A stretch of 64,000 nt of DNA, taken from Collinsella sp. GTDB lineage: Bacteria; Actinomycetota; Coriobacteriia; Coriobacteriales; Coriobacteriaceae. A program made the position numbers and the translations under genes. Below, in pieces: positions 36,751 to 44,864 of this stretch (positions are counted from its first letter, which is position 1; the number at the start of each line of letters is the position of its first letter). The stretch is from NCBI GenBank assembly GCA_019425045.1, contig JAHYYI010000007.1, forward strand, positions 4,714 to 68,713. The letters run 5' to 3'. The notes beneath the pieces were generated by a model, which worked only from the letters and a program-made list of their open reading frames with translations, did no database searches and was not told the DNA's origin.

Positions 36751-39468
36751 TCAGTTGTTATTGCCACCATCGAACAATGCCTCAAAATCCTTCGCCGGCA
36801 TGGGGCGGTAGTAGAGGAAGCCCTGAGCGTAGCGGGCGCCCATCTGTCGTAGCATGTTCGCCTGCTCATTTGTCTCGACGCCTTCGACCACGACGGGCAG
36901 ATGGAGCGACTGCGCCATCTCGAGCATAGACGACACGATCTGGGAGCTCCGGTTGTCGGTTTTCCCATCAGGCAAAAAGGTGCGGTCGAGCTTGATAACA
37001 TCGACGTTGACGTTCTTGAGCATCGCGAGCGTGGACTGGCCGGTGCCAAAATCGTCCATATAGGTCGAGAAGCCGCGGGTGTGCAGGTCGGCTGTCAGTT
37101 TGTCCACGGCTTCGGACTCCCCCGTATAAGCCGTCTCGGTGATCTCGATACGCATGAGCTCGGGCGGTAGGTTGTATTGGGCGGCGAGCGCCCCCATATG
37201 TTCGGCAACGTCGCAGGCAAGGATATCCACGCGCGACACATTAAGCGAGACCGGAACCACGCGAAGTCCTCGATCGATGCGCTTGCGCAGCCACGAGGCG
37301 ACACCCTGCCAAATGTACTTGTCGAGAGTCACCACAAAGCCGCTTTCCTCGAGCGCCGGGATAAAGGACGCGGGCGGAATTAACGATCCATCTTTGTCGA
37401 TCCAGCGTGTGAGCGCCTCGGCGCCAATGATCTCGCCGGTTTCCATATCAACCAGTGGCTGCAGGTAGTAGGTGATGCGGTCGTTTGAGAGCGCATACTG
37501 GAACTCGGTGAGGGTGCGGTGAAACGCAACCTCGCGCTTGTATTCCTCGGGGCGAAAGACGGCAATGCGATCCTTAAAGTCGTTTTTCGCGCGCCGATTG
37601 GTAAACATGGCCTTGGCCTGTGCATCGATGGTGATTTCCTCGTTGGAGTCGATGGGGTAGACACCCATGGACGGCCAGAAACCTACGCCGTTATCATGCT
37701 TGGCCACGGCCTCGCGAACGCGGTTATAGATTTTATGGACGGTGTCGTGCTCAAAGGGGATGAGTACGCAAAAGTCATCTTGGCCCCAGTACCCTGCGAC
37801 GCCCATGTCGGCATTCTCGATGTCCTTGAGGACCGTGCCCACATCGGCGAGCATGCGGTCGCCCTCGGCCTGTCCGTGCCATTCGTTGAACAGCCGCATG
37901 TGTCCCATGTCGACGGTAGTGATACACCAAGCGCCGTCGCGCCCTGTCCTCAGAAATGCGTTGGCACGCCGCATAAACTCGCTGGGTCGATAGAGGCCCG
38001 TGAGCGTATCGATGCGTTCGGCGACGGCGCTTTTGCGCTCAATCTCAGGTATGGGGAGGCTGTCGTTGGGAACAAGCCCACCGGCCGCACGAAGACGACG
38101 GTCGAGCTCGCCTAAAACGGCGGTCGCTTGATTGATTAAGCGCTCGTAAAAGGCCGGAACGACGAGGCAGACGGGGGTAATGGTATCGCCCGCGATTTGA
38201 ACAGGAGCGAAAACGGCTTCTTTAAGATGATGGGTCAGTTGCTCGAATGCCTCGTGGCCCAACTCGTTGCTAAGCACGACGAACTGGGCGTTTCGTGAGC
38301 GGAAGACGCGACTCCTGCCGCGGGTGATCGACAACATGCGGCCTGCGTATTCGGCGAGCATGTTGTCGACAGCCTCGGCCCCATAGAGCTCGTTGAGCTT
38401 TGCCGTGCCGCGAACGCGGACCGCTATAAGCCCCGTCTCGCAACGGTCGCGACGGCAGGCATCGATAGCGTTGATCAGCATACGCTGCGTTCCGAGGCCC
38501 GTAGCGGCGTCGACGGTTTCGGCAAGCGAGTGGTTGACGAGCTCGCCGACATAGAGCGAGGGGGTATTTCCGTCGCCGTCGATACGAAACCCGCGAGCGC
38601 GGCAAAGGACGTAGTCGCCCGCGGCATTGCGCATGCGGTACTGCATGACGCGGCGGTGTTTGGAGCCGTTGTAGATTTGGTCGATATCGCTGGTATAGGC
38701 CTCAAGGTCATCGGGATGGACACGCGTTTTCCAGTAATCGTGGCAGTTGTCGATATGCTCGGAAGGAAGACCGAGATCGCGCAAGGCGCCTTGTGACCAA
38801 AGGGTGCGATGCTTGTCCAAGTTCTCGATAAAGCAATAACGGCCTTCGTTGAGCATCGAAAAGGCATCGAAAACGCGGTCGCTTATTTCGAAGTCGTCGG
38901 CGTGGACTTGCACGATATTGCGTCGATCAAGGTGCATGGCATGGCGCAGCTTGTAGTCGTACATGCGATGGTCGGCATCGAGTGTCATGCGATTGGAGGC
39001 TTCGCCCAGGGCGGGGTCGGCGTGTGCCACTCCGTAGCTAAACGAATGAGGCATCTCGGAATCGTTGTTCTTGAGCAGGACCGTTCGGCAGTGTTCCAGA
39101 CGTTCGGCGAGGTCGTCCTCGGTCGCAATCGTAGATAGGATGGCAAACTCGTCGCCGCCTATGCGAAACGCCGCCTCGTCCACTTTCATATACAGTTTGA
39201 GATAAAGGCTTACCTGCAAGATGTAGCGGTTGCCCTCGTCATGCCCAAAGACGTCGTTGCAGTGCTTGAGATTGTCGATATCGATGAACGCCATGGTAAC
39301 GGGGATGTCCTGCTCCCAGAGCTCCTCGAGGGAACGGGCAAAGCCGCCGCGGTTGCCAAGTCCGGTAAGCTGGTCGGTAAAGGCGGTCCTAATCAGATCA
39401 TCCTGACGCTCGAGAAGGTCACGGATGGTCTTTTCGAGCGTTTCGGTGTAATTGCTGACAGTATCCAT
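36751..39468 (-). CDS. c-di-GMP enzyme: GGDEF, PAS, two GGDEF-like, EAL
   Basis: This 905-residue protein starts with GGDEF domain RIGGDEFAILS (about residues 40-165), then a PAS-like domain (about 210-310), a degenerate GGDEF-like domain (RSRNAQFVVLSNE), a further GGDEF-like domain with WGQDDFCVLIPFE, and a C-terminal EAL domain from about 655. The EAL domain keeps EALTRW, DDFGTG, KLDRTFL and VVEGVET, so it should hydrolyse c-di-GMP. With one good GGDEF and one good EAL it is bifunctional on paper. It is paralogous to its downstream neighbour. The binding site before the ATG at 39468 is weak. Confidence 0.88.
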   Translation of the reverse strand: MDTVSNYTETLEKTIRDLLERQDDLIRTAFTDQLTGLGNRGGFARSLEELWEQDIPVTMAFIDIDNLKHCNDVFGHDEGNRYILQVSLYLKLYMKVDEAAFRIGGDEFAILSTIATEDDLAERLEHCRTVLLKNNDSEMPHSFSYGVAHADPALGEASNRMTLDADHRMYDYKLRHAMHLDRRNIVQVHADDFEISDRVFDAFSMLNEGRYCFIENLDKHRTLWSQGALRDLGLPSEHIDNCHDYWKTRVHPDDLEAYTSDIDQIYNGSKHRRVMQYRMRNAAGDYVLCRARGFRIDGDGNTPSLYVGELVNHSLAETVDAATGLGTQRMLINAIDACRRDRCETGLIAVRVRGTAKLNELYGAEAVDNMLAEYAGRMLSITRGRSRVFRSRNAQFVVLSNELGHEAFEQLTHHLKEAVFAPVQIAGDTITPVCLVVPAFYERLINQATAVLGELDRRLRAAGGLVPNDSLPIPEIERKSAVAERIDTLTGLYRPSEFMRRANAFLRTGRDGAWCITTVDMGHMRLFNEWHGQAEGDRMLADVGTVLKDIENADMGVAGYWGQDDFCVLIPFEHDTVHKIYNRVREAVAKHDNGVGFWPSMGVYPIDSNEEITIDAQAKAMFTNRRAKNDFKDRIAVFRPEEYKREVAFHRTLTEFQYALSNDRITYYLQPLVDMETGEIIGAEALTRWIDKDGSLIPPASFIPALEESGFVVTLDKYIWQGVASWLRKRIDRGLRVVPVSLNVSRVDILACDVAEHMGALAAQYNLPPELMRIEITETAYTGESEAVDKLTADLHTRGFSTYMDDFGTGQSTLAMLKNVNVDVIKLDRTFLPDGKTDNRSSQIVSSMLEMAQSLHLPVVVEGVETNEQANMLRQMGARYAQGFLYYRPMPAKDFEALFDGGNNN

Positions 39469-39792
39469 GTTCTAAGCGGCTTTCTGAGGTCGGGGCGGAT
39501 TGCGTCGGGCGAGCTCGTTGTGTACACGCGTCGTTGCTCAGCGTATTGCGTGTATCCAGGCCTCCGCCTTGCGGCGTTGTTGGGTTACTTTGCCGGCTAA
39601 TGTTCGCTGTTGATAACTGCTGAGTAGTATAAACAACAGTACAAAATTATATAGGGGTGCCAATACTATGGGTGACAATTATTTGCCAAGCGGTAACACG
39701 ACGATGCGATGTTCGATGAAAATGCGACTGAGACGATATATGTTGACGGGTATACTTGTCCCGTTTAAAAACGCAGAAACGGGGATGATCGC
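39469..39792. other. Intergenic region, 324 bases, no gene seen
   Basis: This divergent gap between the c-di-GMP gene and the patatin gene contains no open frame I accept. TATACT lies at about 39752 in a TTGACGGGTATACTTG stretch, a candidate -10 for the patatin gene with no convincing -35. AT-rich sequence near 39610-39655 may hold the c-di-GMP gene's promoter. Confidence 0.4.
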
Positions 39793-40662
39793 ATGACGCA
39801 GCCAGATACGACGCGCACGGTGGGGCTCGCGCTCGAGGGAGGCGGCTACCGCGGTATGTATACGGCGGGCGTGCTCGACGTATGGATGGAGTGCGGCTTA
39901 ACTTGCGACCATATGGTGGGTGTCTCGGCGGGCGCGGCATTTGGCTACAACTTTAAATCGCGCCAGATCGGCCGTGCCATCCGCTACAACAAGGCCTATT
40001 GCGCCGACAAGCGCTATGCGAGTGTAACGAGCTGGTTGCGAACAGGGGACATGTTCAATGCCGATTTTGCCTATCACGAGGTGCCCGTCGAGCGCGATCC
40101 CATCGACCTGGAGACATATCGTGCCTGCCCCATGCGGTTTACGTGCGTGTGTACCGATATCGAGACGGGCAAGGCCGTCTATCACGATCTGCCGTATGGC
40201 GACGAGCGCGATATCGAGTGGATTCGGGCGTCATCGGCGATCCCTGTGGCAACGCGTCCCGTTGCTATTGAGGGCCGCAAGTATCTGGATGGTGGCGTGG
40301 CCGATTCCATTCCCAGTGCTTGGCTGTTTGCGCAGGGCTATGACCGCAACGTGGTGGTGCTGACGCAGCCGGCGGGCTTTGTAAAGCAGCCCAACAGCGT
40401 GATGCCCATGCTGCGGCGCGTGTTCCGTCACTACCCGGAGTTTGTCGCAGCGCTTGAGCATCGGCATGAGGTCTACAATGCCACGCTCGATGACCTGGCG
40501 CGTCGCGAGGCGGCCGGCGAGGTCTTTGTGGTACGGCCGAGCGAATCGGTAAAGGTGCCGTCGCTGTGCCGCGAGCCCGATGAGCTCGAGCGCATCTACC
40601 AGGTCGGTCGTCGTGATGCGGAGGCGACCTTGCCGGCGCTGGAAACGTATCTGGCGGGGTAG
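39793..40662 (+). CDS. Patatin-like phospholipase family protein
   Basis: This 289-residue hydrolase has the oxyanion-hole loop GGGYRG (residues 16-21), the nucleophile elbow GVSAG (Ser45) and the catalytic Asp in KYLDGGVADS. This Ser/Asp dyad cleaves lipid acyl esters. No signal peptide or TM segment is seen, so it is cytoplasmic. It lies between a hairpin and a divergent c-di-GMP gene. The ATG at 39793 has GGGG twelve to nine bases upstream. Confidence 0.9.
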   Translation: MTQPDTTRTVGLALEGGGYRGMYTAGVLDVWMECGLTCDHMVGVSAGAAFGYNFKSRQIGRAIRYNKAYCADKRYASVTSWLRTGDMFNADFAYHEVPVERDPIDLETYRACPMRFTCVCTDIETGKAVYHDLPYGDERDIEWIRASSAIPVATRPVAIEGRKYLDGGVADSIPSAWLFAQGYDRNVVVLTQPAGFVKQPNSVMPMLRRVFRHYPEFVAALEHRHEVYNATLDDLARREAAGEVFVVRPSESVKVPSLCREPDELERIYQVGRRDAEATLPALETYLAG

Positions 40663-40672
40663 GGGCTGCGGC

Positions 40673-40718
40673 GGAAAGCGCATCCCGGAATGGAGGTCCA
40701 AACTGGGATGCGCTTTCC
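40673..40718. terminator. Hairpin between convergent genes
   Basis: GGAAAGCGCATCCC (40673-40686) and GGGATGCGCTTTCC (40705-40718) are perfect 14-bp arms with an 18-base loop, between the patatin gene and thiE. Confidence 0.75.
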
Positions 40719-40762
40719 ATTGCTGAAGATATGAAGCTGCGAATCGGCTGCACGGCTTATGC

Positions 40763-41458
40763 TTATGCCTGCTGCCAGGTGTCGACGAGCTCCTTGGCTG
40801 CGGCGTGGGGGTCGTCGGCACCGCAGACGGCGCTCACCACAAAGAAGCCGTCGACGCCGGTGGCCTTGAGCTGCGGCAGATCGGCCGTCTTGACGCCGCC
40901 GCCCACCACGATGGGTACGGGGCTTGCCGCATGGAGGGCTGCCAGGTCCTCAAAGCTCTTGGTGATGATGGAACCGTCGGCCGCGCGTCCGCAATCGCGC
41001 TTGGTCTCGGTCTCGTGGAGCGGGCCTATGCCCAGGTAGTCGACCAGGCTCATGTCGGCGGTCTTGACGTACTCGAGCATCTCCTCGCAACGGGCCGAAA
41101 GACCCACGATGGCATCGGGGCCCAGCAGCTTGCGACAGACCTCGACGGGGATGTCGCTCTGACCCACGTGCACGCCGTCGACAGCGATGCCCTGCTCGCG
41201 CGCGGCGAGCACGCAGTCAAGGCGGTCGTCGATCAGCAAGGCGACCTGACCGGTCTTGCCGGCCTGAGCGATAGCCTGCGCGGCGTCGTCGGTCAGCGCG
41301 ATGATCTCGCGGGCACTTGCCACCTTGGAGCGCACCTGGATGCAGGTAAAGCCGGCGTCGAGTGCCTGGGCCACTACATCGCCCACGGGGCGCCCGAGCG
41401 TGTTTTCGGGACCGAGTACCAGATAGGCCGAGATATCAAGGTTGTCGCGGATGCTCAT
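40763..41458 (-). CDS. thiE: Thiamine-phosphate synthase
   Basis: The 231-residue TIM-barrel enzyme joins HMP-PP and HET-P to make thiamine phosphate. It has IQVRSK near residue 40, LIDDRLD, GVHVGQSDIPV, the GLSARC segment, DYLGIGPLHETETK (pyrophosphate loop) and VVGGGVKTADLPQL. These are all ThiE features. The gene overlaps the thiamine-binding protein gene by four bases (ATGA) and ends the TPP-riboswitch operon. Confidence 0.93.
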   Translation of the reverse strand: MSIRDNLDISAYLVLGPENTLGRPVGDVVAQALDAGFTCIQVRSKVASAREIIALTDDAAQAIAQAGKTGQVALLIDDRLDCVLAAREQGIAVDGVHVGQSDIPVEVCRKLLGPDAIVGLSARCEEMLEYVKTADMSLVDYLGIGPLHETETKRDCGRAADGSIITKSFEDLAALHAASPVPIVVGGGVKTADLPQLKATGVDGFFVVSAVCGADDPHAAAKELVDTWQQA

Positions 41459-41796
41459 CGTGCTTCCTCCTGTTTCTTGATCTGTGCTTCCATGCGCTCG
41501 AGTTTGCCGGTCATGGTGTCGGTAAATCCGGGTCGAATATCGGCTTTGAGCACGACTTCGGTGCGGATGCCCTTGCTCGCTAACACAAAGGTTGCGTCGC
41601 GCACGACCTGCATGACCTCGTCCCAGTCGCCCTCGATCTCGGTGAACATCGAGGTGGTGCGGTTGGGAAGGCCGCTCTCGCGAATGACGCGCACGACCTC
41701 AGCGACCTCGGCGGACAGTTCATCGCCGGTGCCACACGGGGCGATGGCCACGGCGACGAGCGTGTTCATGCCGGCGTTGGTTGCGGGCTCGGACAT
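41455..41796 (-). CDS. Thiamine-binding protein, DUF77/MTH1187 type
   Basis: The 113-residue protein has the ferredoxin-like fold sequence AVAIAPCGTGDELSAEVAEVVRVIRESG and TTSMFTEIEGDWDEVMQVV, typical of MTH1187/YkoF-like proteins that bind thiamine or its precursor. It sits between thiM and thiE with a three-base and a four-base junction, which supports a thiamine-salvage role. It is cytoplasmic and has no signal peptide. Confidence 0.82.
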   Translation of the reverse strand: MSEPATNAGMNTLVAVAIAPCGTGDELSAEVAEVVRVIRESGLPNRTTSMFTEIEGDWDEVMQVVRDATFVLASKGIRTEVVLKADIRPGFTDTMTGKLERMEAQIKKQEEAR

Positions 41797-41799
41797 GGC

Positions 41800-42639
41800 T
41801 TATGCCTCCTCGAGCTCGAGTCGGTTATCGGCGATGTCCTGGGCGGTTGCGCGGTAGAGCTCGTCGATAAAGGCGACCTTAAAGCTTGCCGGGGCATCGG
41901 CGACAGCGGCGGCACGCGTGCCGGCTACGTTGTAGACGGCGGTGCCGCAGACGGCTGCCGTAAACGGATCGGCAGCGCAGGCGTACACGGCTAGCACGCC
42001 GCCCTGCGAGCAACCGCAGCCGGTAATCTTTGACATGAGCGGGCTGCCGCCGTGGGATTTGGCTACGGTCGTGCCGTCGGTAATCAGGTCGACTTCGCCC
42101 GAGACCACCACAGCGCCGCCGGTGTAGCGGGCGAGCGCTACGGCGGCATCGCGGGCGGCATCGACCGTGTCGGTGGTATCGACACCGCGCACGCGGCTCA
42201 GATCGGCTGCCTCGCCCTCAAGACCCCACAGGCCGGCGAGCGCGATGATCTCGGAGGCGTTGCCGCGTACGATGGCGGGCTTGTACTGCTTGAGCTCGTT
42301 TACCAGCTGGGTGCGCAGGCTACCGATGCCCAGGCCAACCGGATCGAGCACCCAGGGCTTGCCGGCATCGTGTGCCGCCTTGGCCGCGCGGGGAATCGTC
42401 TGCTCGTAGATGGGGAAGAGCGTGCCCATATTGAGATAGATGGCGCCGCCGCCGGCAACGAGTGCCTCGCCCTCGTCTGGCAGATAAACCATGGCGGCCG
42501 AACCGCCCACGGCGAGCTGTGCGTTGGCGACAAAGTCGATCGTCACCGTGTTGGTGATGGAGCCGGCCATCGGATTGGTGGCGCGAATCTCTTCCACGGC
42601 CTTGACCACATTTTGCTTAAGCTGTTCCGAATCAATCAC
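41800..42639 (-). CDS. thiM: Hydroxyethylthiazole kinase
   Basis: This 279-residue kinase phosphorylates the thiazole moiety of thiamine for salvage. It has TNTVTIDFVANAQLAVGGSAAM at the N-terminus, PWVLDPVGLGIGSLRT, RGNASEIIALAG, and the ribokinase-like GCGCSQGGVLA signature near the C-terminus. GTG 42639 is chosen because AAGGAGG lies eight bases upstream, right after the riboswitch terminator. An ATG-based extension into the riboswitch is rejected. Confidence 0.92.
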   Translation of the reverse strand: MIDSEQLKQNVVKAVEEIRATNPMAGSITNTVTIDFVANAQLAVGGSAAMVYLPDEGEALVAGGGAIYLNMGTLFPIYEQTIPRAAKAAHDAGKPWVLDPVGLGIGSLRTQLVNELKQYKPAIVRGNASEIIALAGLWGLEGEAADLSRVRGVDTTDTVDAARDAAVALARYTGGAVVVSGEVDLITDGTTVAKSHGGSPLMSKITGCGCSQGGVLAVYACAADPFTAAVCGTAVYNVAGTRAAAVADAPASFKVAFIDELYRATAQDIADNRLELEEA

Positions 42640-42660
42640 TGCACATGCCTCCTTGGCATA

Positions 42661-42693
42661 GAAAAGGGGCGCTGTGCATAGACAGCGCCCCTG
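42661..42693 (-). terminator. Riboswitch-associated terminator before thiM
   Basis: Read on the minus strand, GGGGCGCTGT and ACAGCGCCCC (42666-42675 and 42682-42691) form a 10-bp stem followed by TTTT. It lies between the TPP aptamer and the thiM binding site, where an expression-platform terminator belongs. Confidence 0.85.
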
Positions 42694-42707
42694 CAAAGGC
42701 GGCATGC

Positions 42708-42796
42708 TCCCTACGCCAGCATTAACTGACAGGTTCAAAGGATTGGGCCCCATGCCCTCTCAGCCTTGTGGTTTGCACCGCCGGCACTCCCGCATC
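42708..42796 (-). promoter_or_regulatory. TPP riboswitch aptamer
   Basis: On the minus strand the sequence holds the conserved THI elements: GGTGCAAACC, CTGAGAGGG, ACCTGTCAGTTAATG and CTGGCGTAGGGA. These bind thiamine pyrophosphate. It controls the thiM, thiamine-binding protein and thiE operon, most likely by transcription termination at the hairpin just downstream. Confidence 0.92.
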
Positions 42797-42822
42797 GAAT
42801 CTGTTGTTCCCTATACTAGCGC

Positions 42823-42856
42823 ACCTGCCAAAAAGGGACAGGTTTTTTTGGCAGGT
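42823..42856. repeat. Palindromic repeat, family D
   Basis: ACCTGCCAAAAA (42823-42834) and TTTTTGGCAGGT (42845-42856) are perfect 12-bp arms with GGGACAGGTT in the middle, between the riboswitch promoter region and the HAD gene. A copy lies at 23436-23466. Confidence 0.8.
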
Positions 42857-42893
42857 CGTTACAATAGGTAGGACCGATACGAATGGGGGCCTT

Positions 42894-43802
42894 ATGATCA
42901 AACTTGTGCTGACCGATATGGACGATACGCTGATTCCAGCCGGGCATGACGGCGCCAGCGACTACGCCATCGAGGGCATTCATGCCATGCAGGCGGCGGG
43001 TCTGCACTTTGGCCCGGTTTCGGGTCGCCAGCCGTCCGCGATGGGCTGGATGTTCAAAAATCGTTCCGAGTGCTTTTCGACCGGTGCGTTCTGCAACGGC
43101 CAGGTCATGTTTGTCGACGGTCAGGCGGTCGCTTCGCGCGCGACCGACAACGATGCCCTGATGCGTCTGGCCGATTACCTCGAGCAAGAGACCGACGATA
43201 CCTATCTAAAGGTCTACAGCCTGGGTGACGACTTTTGGGATAACGATGCCTATTGCGTGACGAGCGACCCCGAGCGCGTGCGTCGCGCCATGGAGTCGGG
43301 CGGCAACGCATGGCTCAAGGGCGAAGAGGCTCCGTGCCGTCCCGTTGTCGATGATGCCCCGGTATACAAGGCGAATATCTGGAGCGCCCGTTCGCGTGAG
43401 GAGCTCGCGGAGCTACGTGAGCGCGTTGCCGCTGAGGTACCGGAGCTCTCACTCGTGTTTCCCAACAATCGTGTGCGCCTGTTCGATATCCTTCCAGCAG
43501 GTTGGGACAAGGGTTGCGCCGCGCTGGAGCTGGCGCGCGCTTTGGACCTGACGCTCGACGAGGTGGCCGTATTCGGTGATTCCGATAACGACCTGCCCAT
43601 GATCGATGCCGTTCCCAACTCCGTTGCAGTCGCCAATGCCAACGAGGCTGTCACGGCTGCCGCGCGCTGGCATATCGGCGCTGCGGTAGACGATGCGGTT
43701 GCCGAGGCTCTGCATCAGATTGCCGCCTGCGCCGCGACGGGGGAGATGCCGCCGTTTATGCGTCAGATGGATGCGACGGGTTTCGACGTCACGAACGTCT
43801 AG
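42894..43802 (+). CDS. HAD-superfamily phosphatase, Cof type
   Basis: The 302-residue protein has the HAD motif I LVLTDMDDTLIP (nucleophile Asp in DMDDT), the cap region in the middle, motif III Lys in GWDKGCA and motif IV FGDSDNDLPMIDAVPNSVAVANA. Such Cof-type enzymes hydrolyse sugar phosphates, FMN or PLP; the substrate is unknown. ATG 42894 follows GGGGG. The LysR gene starts ten bases after the stop, so they are probably an operon. Confidence 0.9.
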   Translation: MIKLVLTDMDDTLIPAGHDGASDYAIEGIHAMQAAGLHFGPVSGRQPSAMGWMFKNRSECFSTGAFCNGQVMFVDGQAVASRATDNDALMRLADYLEQETDDTYLKVYSLGDDFWDNDAYCVTSDPERVRRAMESGGNAWLKGEEAPCRPVVDDAPVYKANIWSARSREELAELRERVAAEVPELSLVFPNNRVRLFDILPAGWDKGCAALELARALDLTLDEVAVFGDSDNDLPMIDAVPNSVAVANANEAVTAAARWHIGAAVDDAVAEALHQIAACAATGEMPPFMRQMDATGFDVTNV

Positions 43803-43812
43803 GGAGGGCGCT

Positions 43813-44709
43813 ATGAAGCTTCAGCAGCTCAGATATGTTGTAAAGGTTGCCGAATGCGGCAGCATCACCGAGGCCTCGCGCCGACTCTTTGTGTCGCAGC
43901 CTTCGATTACCGCATCGATCCGCGATCTCGAAAACGAGATGGGTGTGCACATCTTTGAGCGCACCAACAAGGGCGTCATTGTGTCCGAGGAAGGCGAGAC
44001 CTTCTTGGGCTACGCGCGCCAGGTGCTCGACCAGGCCGACCTGCTCGAGGGCAAGTACAAGGGCGCGTCCGAGCAGGTGCCGCACTTTAGTGTGAGCTGC
44101 CAGCATTATTCCTTTGCCGTTAATGCGTTTGTCGACGTGATCCGTGAATTCGATGCCGCGCGCTATGACTTTACCCTGCGCGAGGAACAGACTCACGAGA
44201 TTATCGAGGACGTCGCGCATATGAAAAGCGAACTGGGCATCCTGTATCTGTCGGAGCATAACCGCGAGGTTATCGAGCGCATGCTGGCGGCCAACGAGCT
44301 CGTGTTCGAAGGGCTCTTCTGCGCCACGCCGCACGTTTTTGTGTGTGCCGACCACCCGTTGGCTGACCGCTCCAGTGTGACGCTCGAAGACCTCGAGGAC
44401 TACCCATTCTTGTCCTATGAGCAGGGCAGCTATAACTCGTTTTACTATTCCGAGGAGCTGACTTCGACCTTTGAGCGCCGCAAGAATATCCGCGTGCGCG
44501 ACCGTGCGACGCTGTTCAACCTGGCCATGGGACTCAACGGCTACACGGTGTGTTCGGGCGTGATCAGCCACGAACTTAACGGTCCCGGCATCATTTCGAT
44601 TCCGCTCGATGTAGACGAGTACATGGAGATCGGCATCATCACGCGCAAAAATACGACGCTCACGCGCTACGGCCAAGCCTATATCGACGCGATCCGTCAG
44701 CATATCTAG
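43813..44709 (+). CDS. LysR-family transcriptional regulator
   Basis: The 298-residue protein begins MKLQQLRYVVKVAECGSITEASRRLFVSQPSITASIRDLE, a classic LysR helix-turn-helix, followed by a substrate-binding domain from about residue 90. ATG 43813 follows AGGGAGGG. It is just upstream of a MetE-like methyltransferase gene, and the gap between them holds a TN11A-type inverted repeat, so it probably regulates that gene and methionine metabolism. The ligand is unknown. Confidence 0.92.
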   Translation: MKLQQLRYVVKVAECGSITEASRRLFVSQPSITASIRDLENEMGVHIFERTNKGVIVSEEGETFLGYARQVLDQADLLEGKYKGASEQVPHFSVSCQHYSFAVNAFVDVIREFDAARYDFTLREEQTHEIIEDVAHMKSELGILYLSEHNREVIERMLAANELVFEGLFCATPHVFVCADHPLADRSSVTLEDLEDYPFLSYEQGSYNSFYYSEELTSTFERRKNIRVRDRATLFNLAMGLNGYTVCSGVISHELNGPGIISIPLDVDEYMEIGIITRKNTTLTRYGQAYIDAIRQHI

Positions 44710-44755
44710 ACTGCTGCGTTCTGCACGGGTCAAATCTCTTTATGGCAGTCCCAAC

Positions 44756-44778
44756 TGATATAGGAAGCATCTATATCA
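44756..44778 (+). promoter_or_regulatory. Candidate LysR-type operator
   Basis: TGATATAG (44756-44763) and CTATATCA (44771-44778) are perfect 8-bp half-sites separated by seven bases, matching the T-N11-A layout of LysR boxes. GTAAA and TTTAC near 44786-44802 form a second inverted pair. All lie before the MetE-like gene. Confidence 0.6.
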
Positions 44779-44864
44779 AACTGTTGTAAACGTATATTTT
44801 ACGATGGCCATATGAGCGCTCATACTCTGTCCCAGTAAAGCAACCAATGCAAAGGGAGATATCT

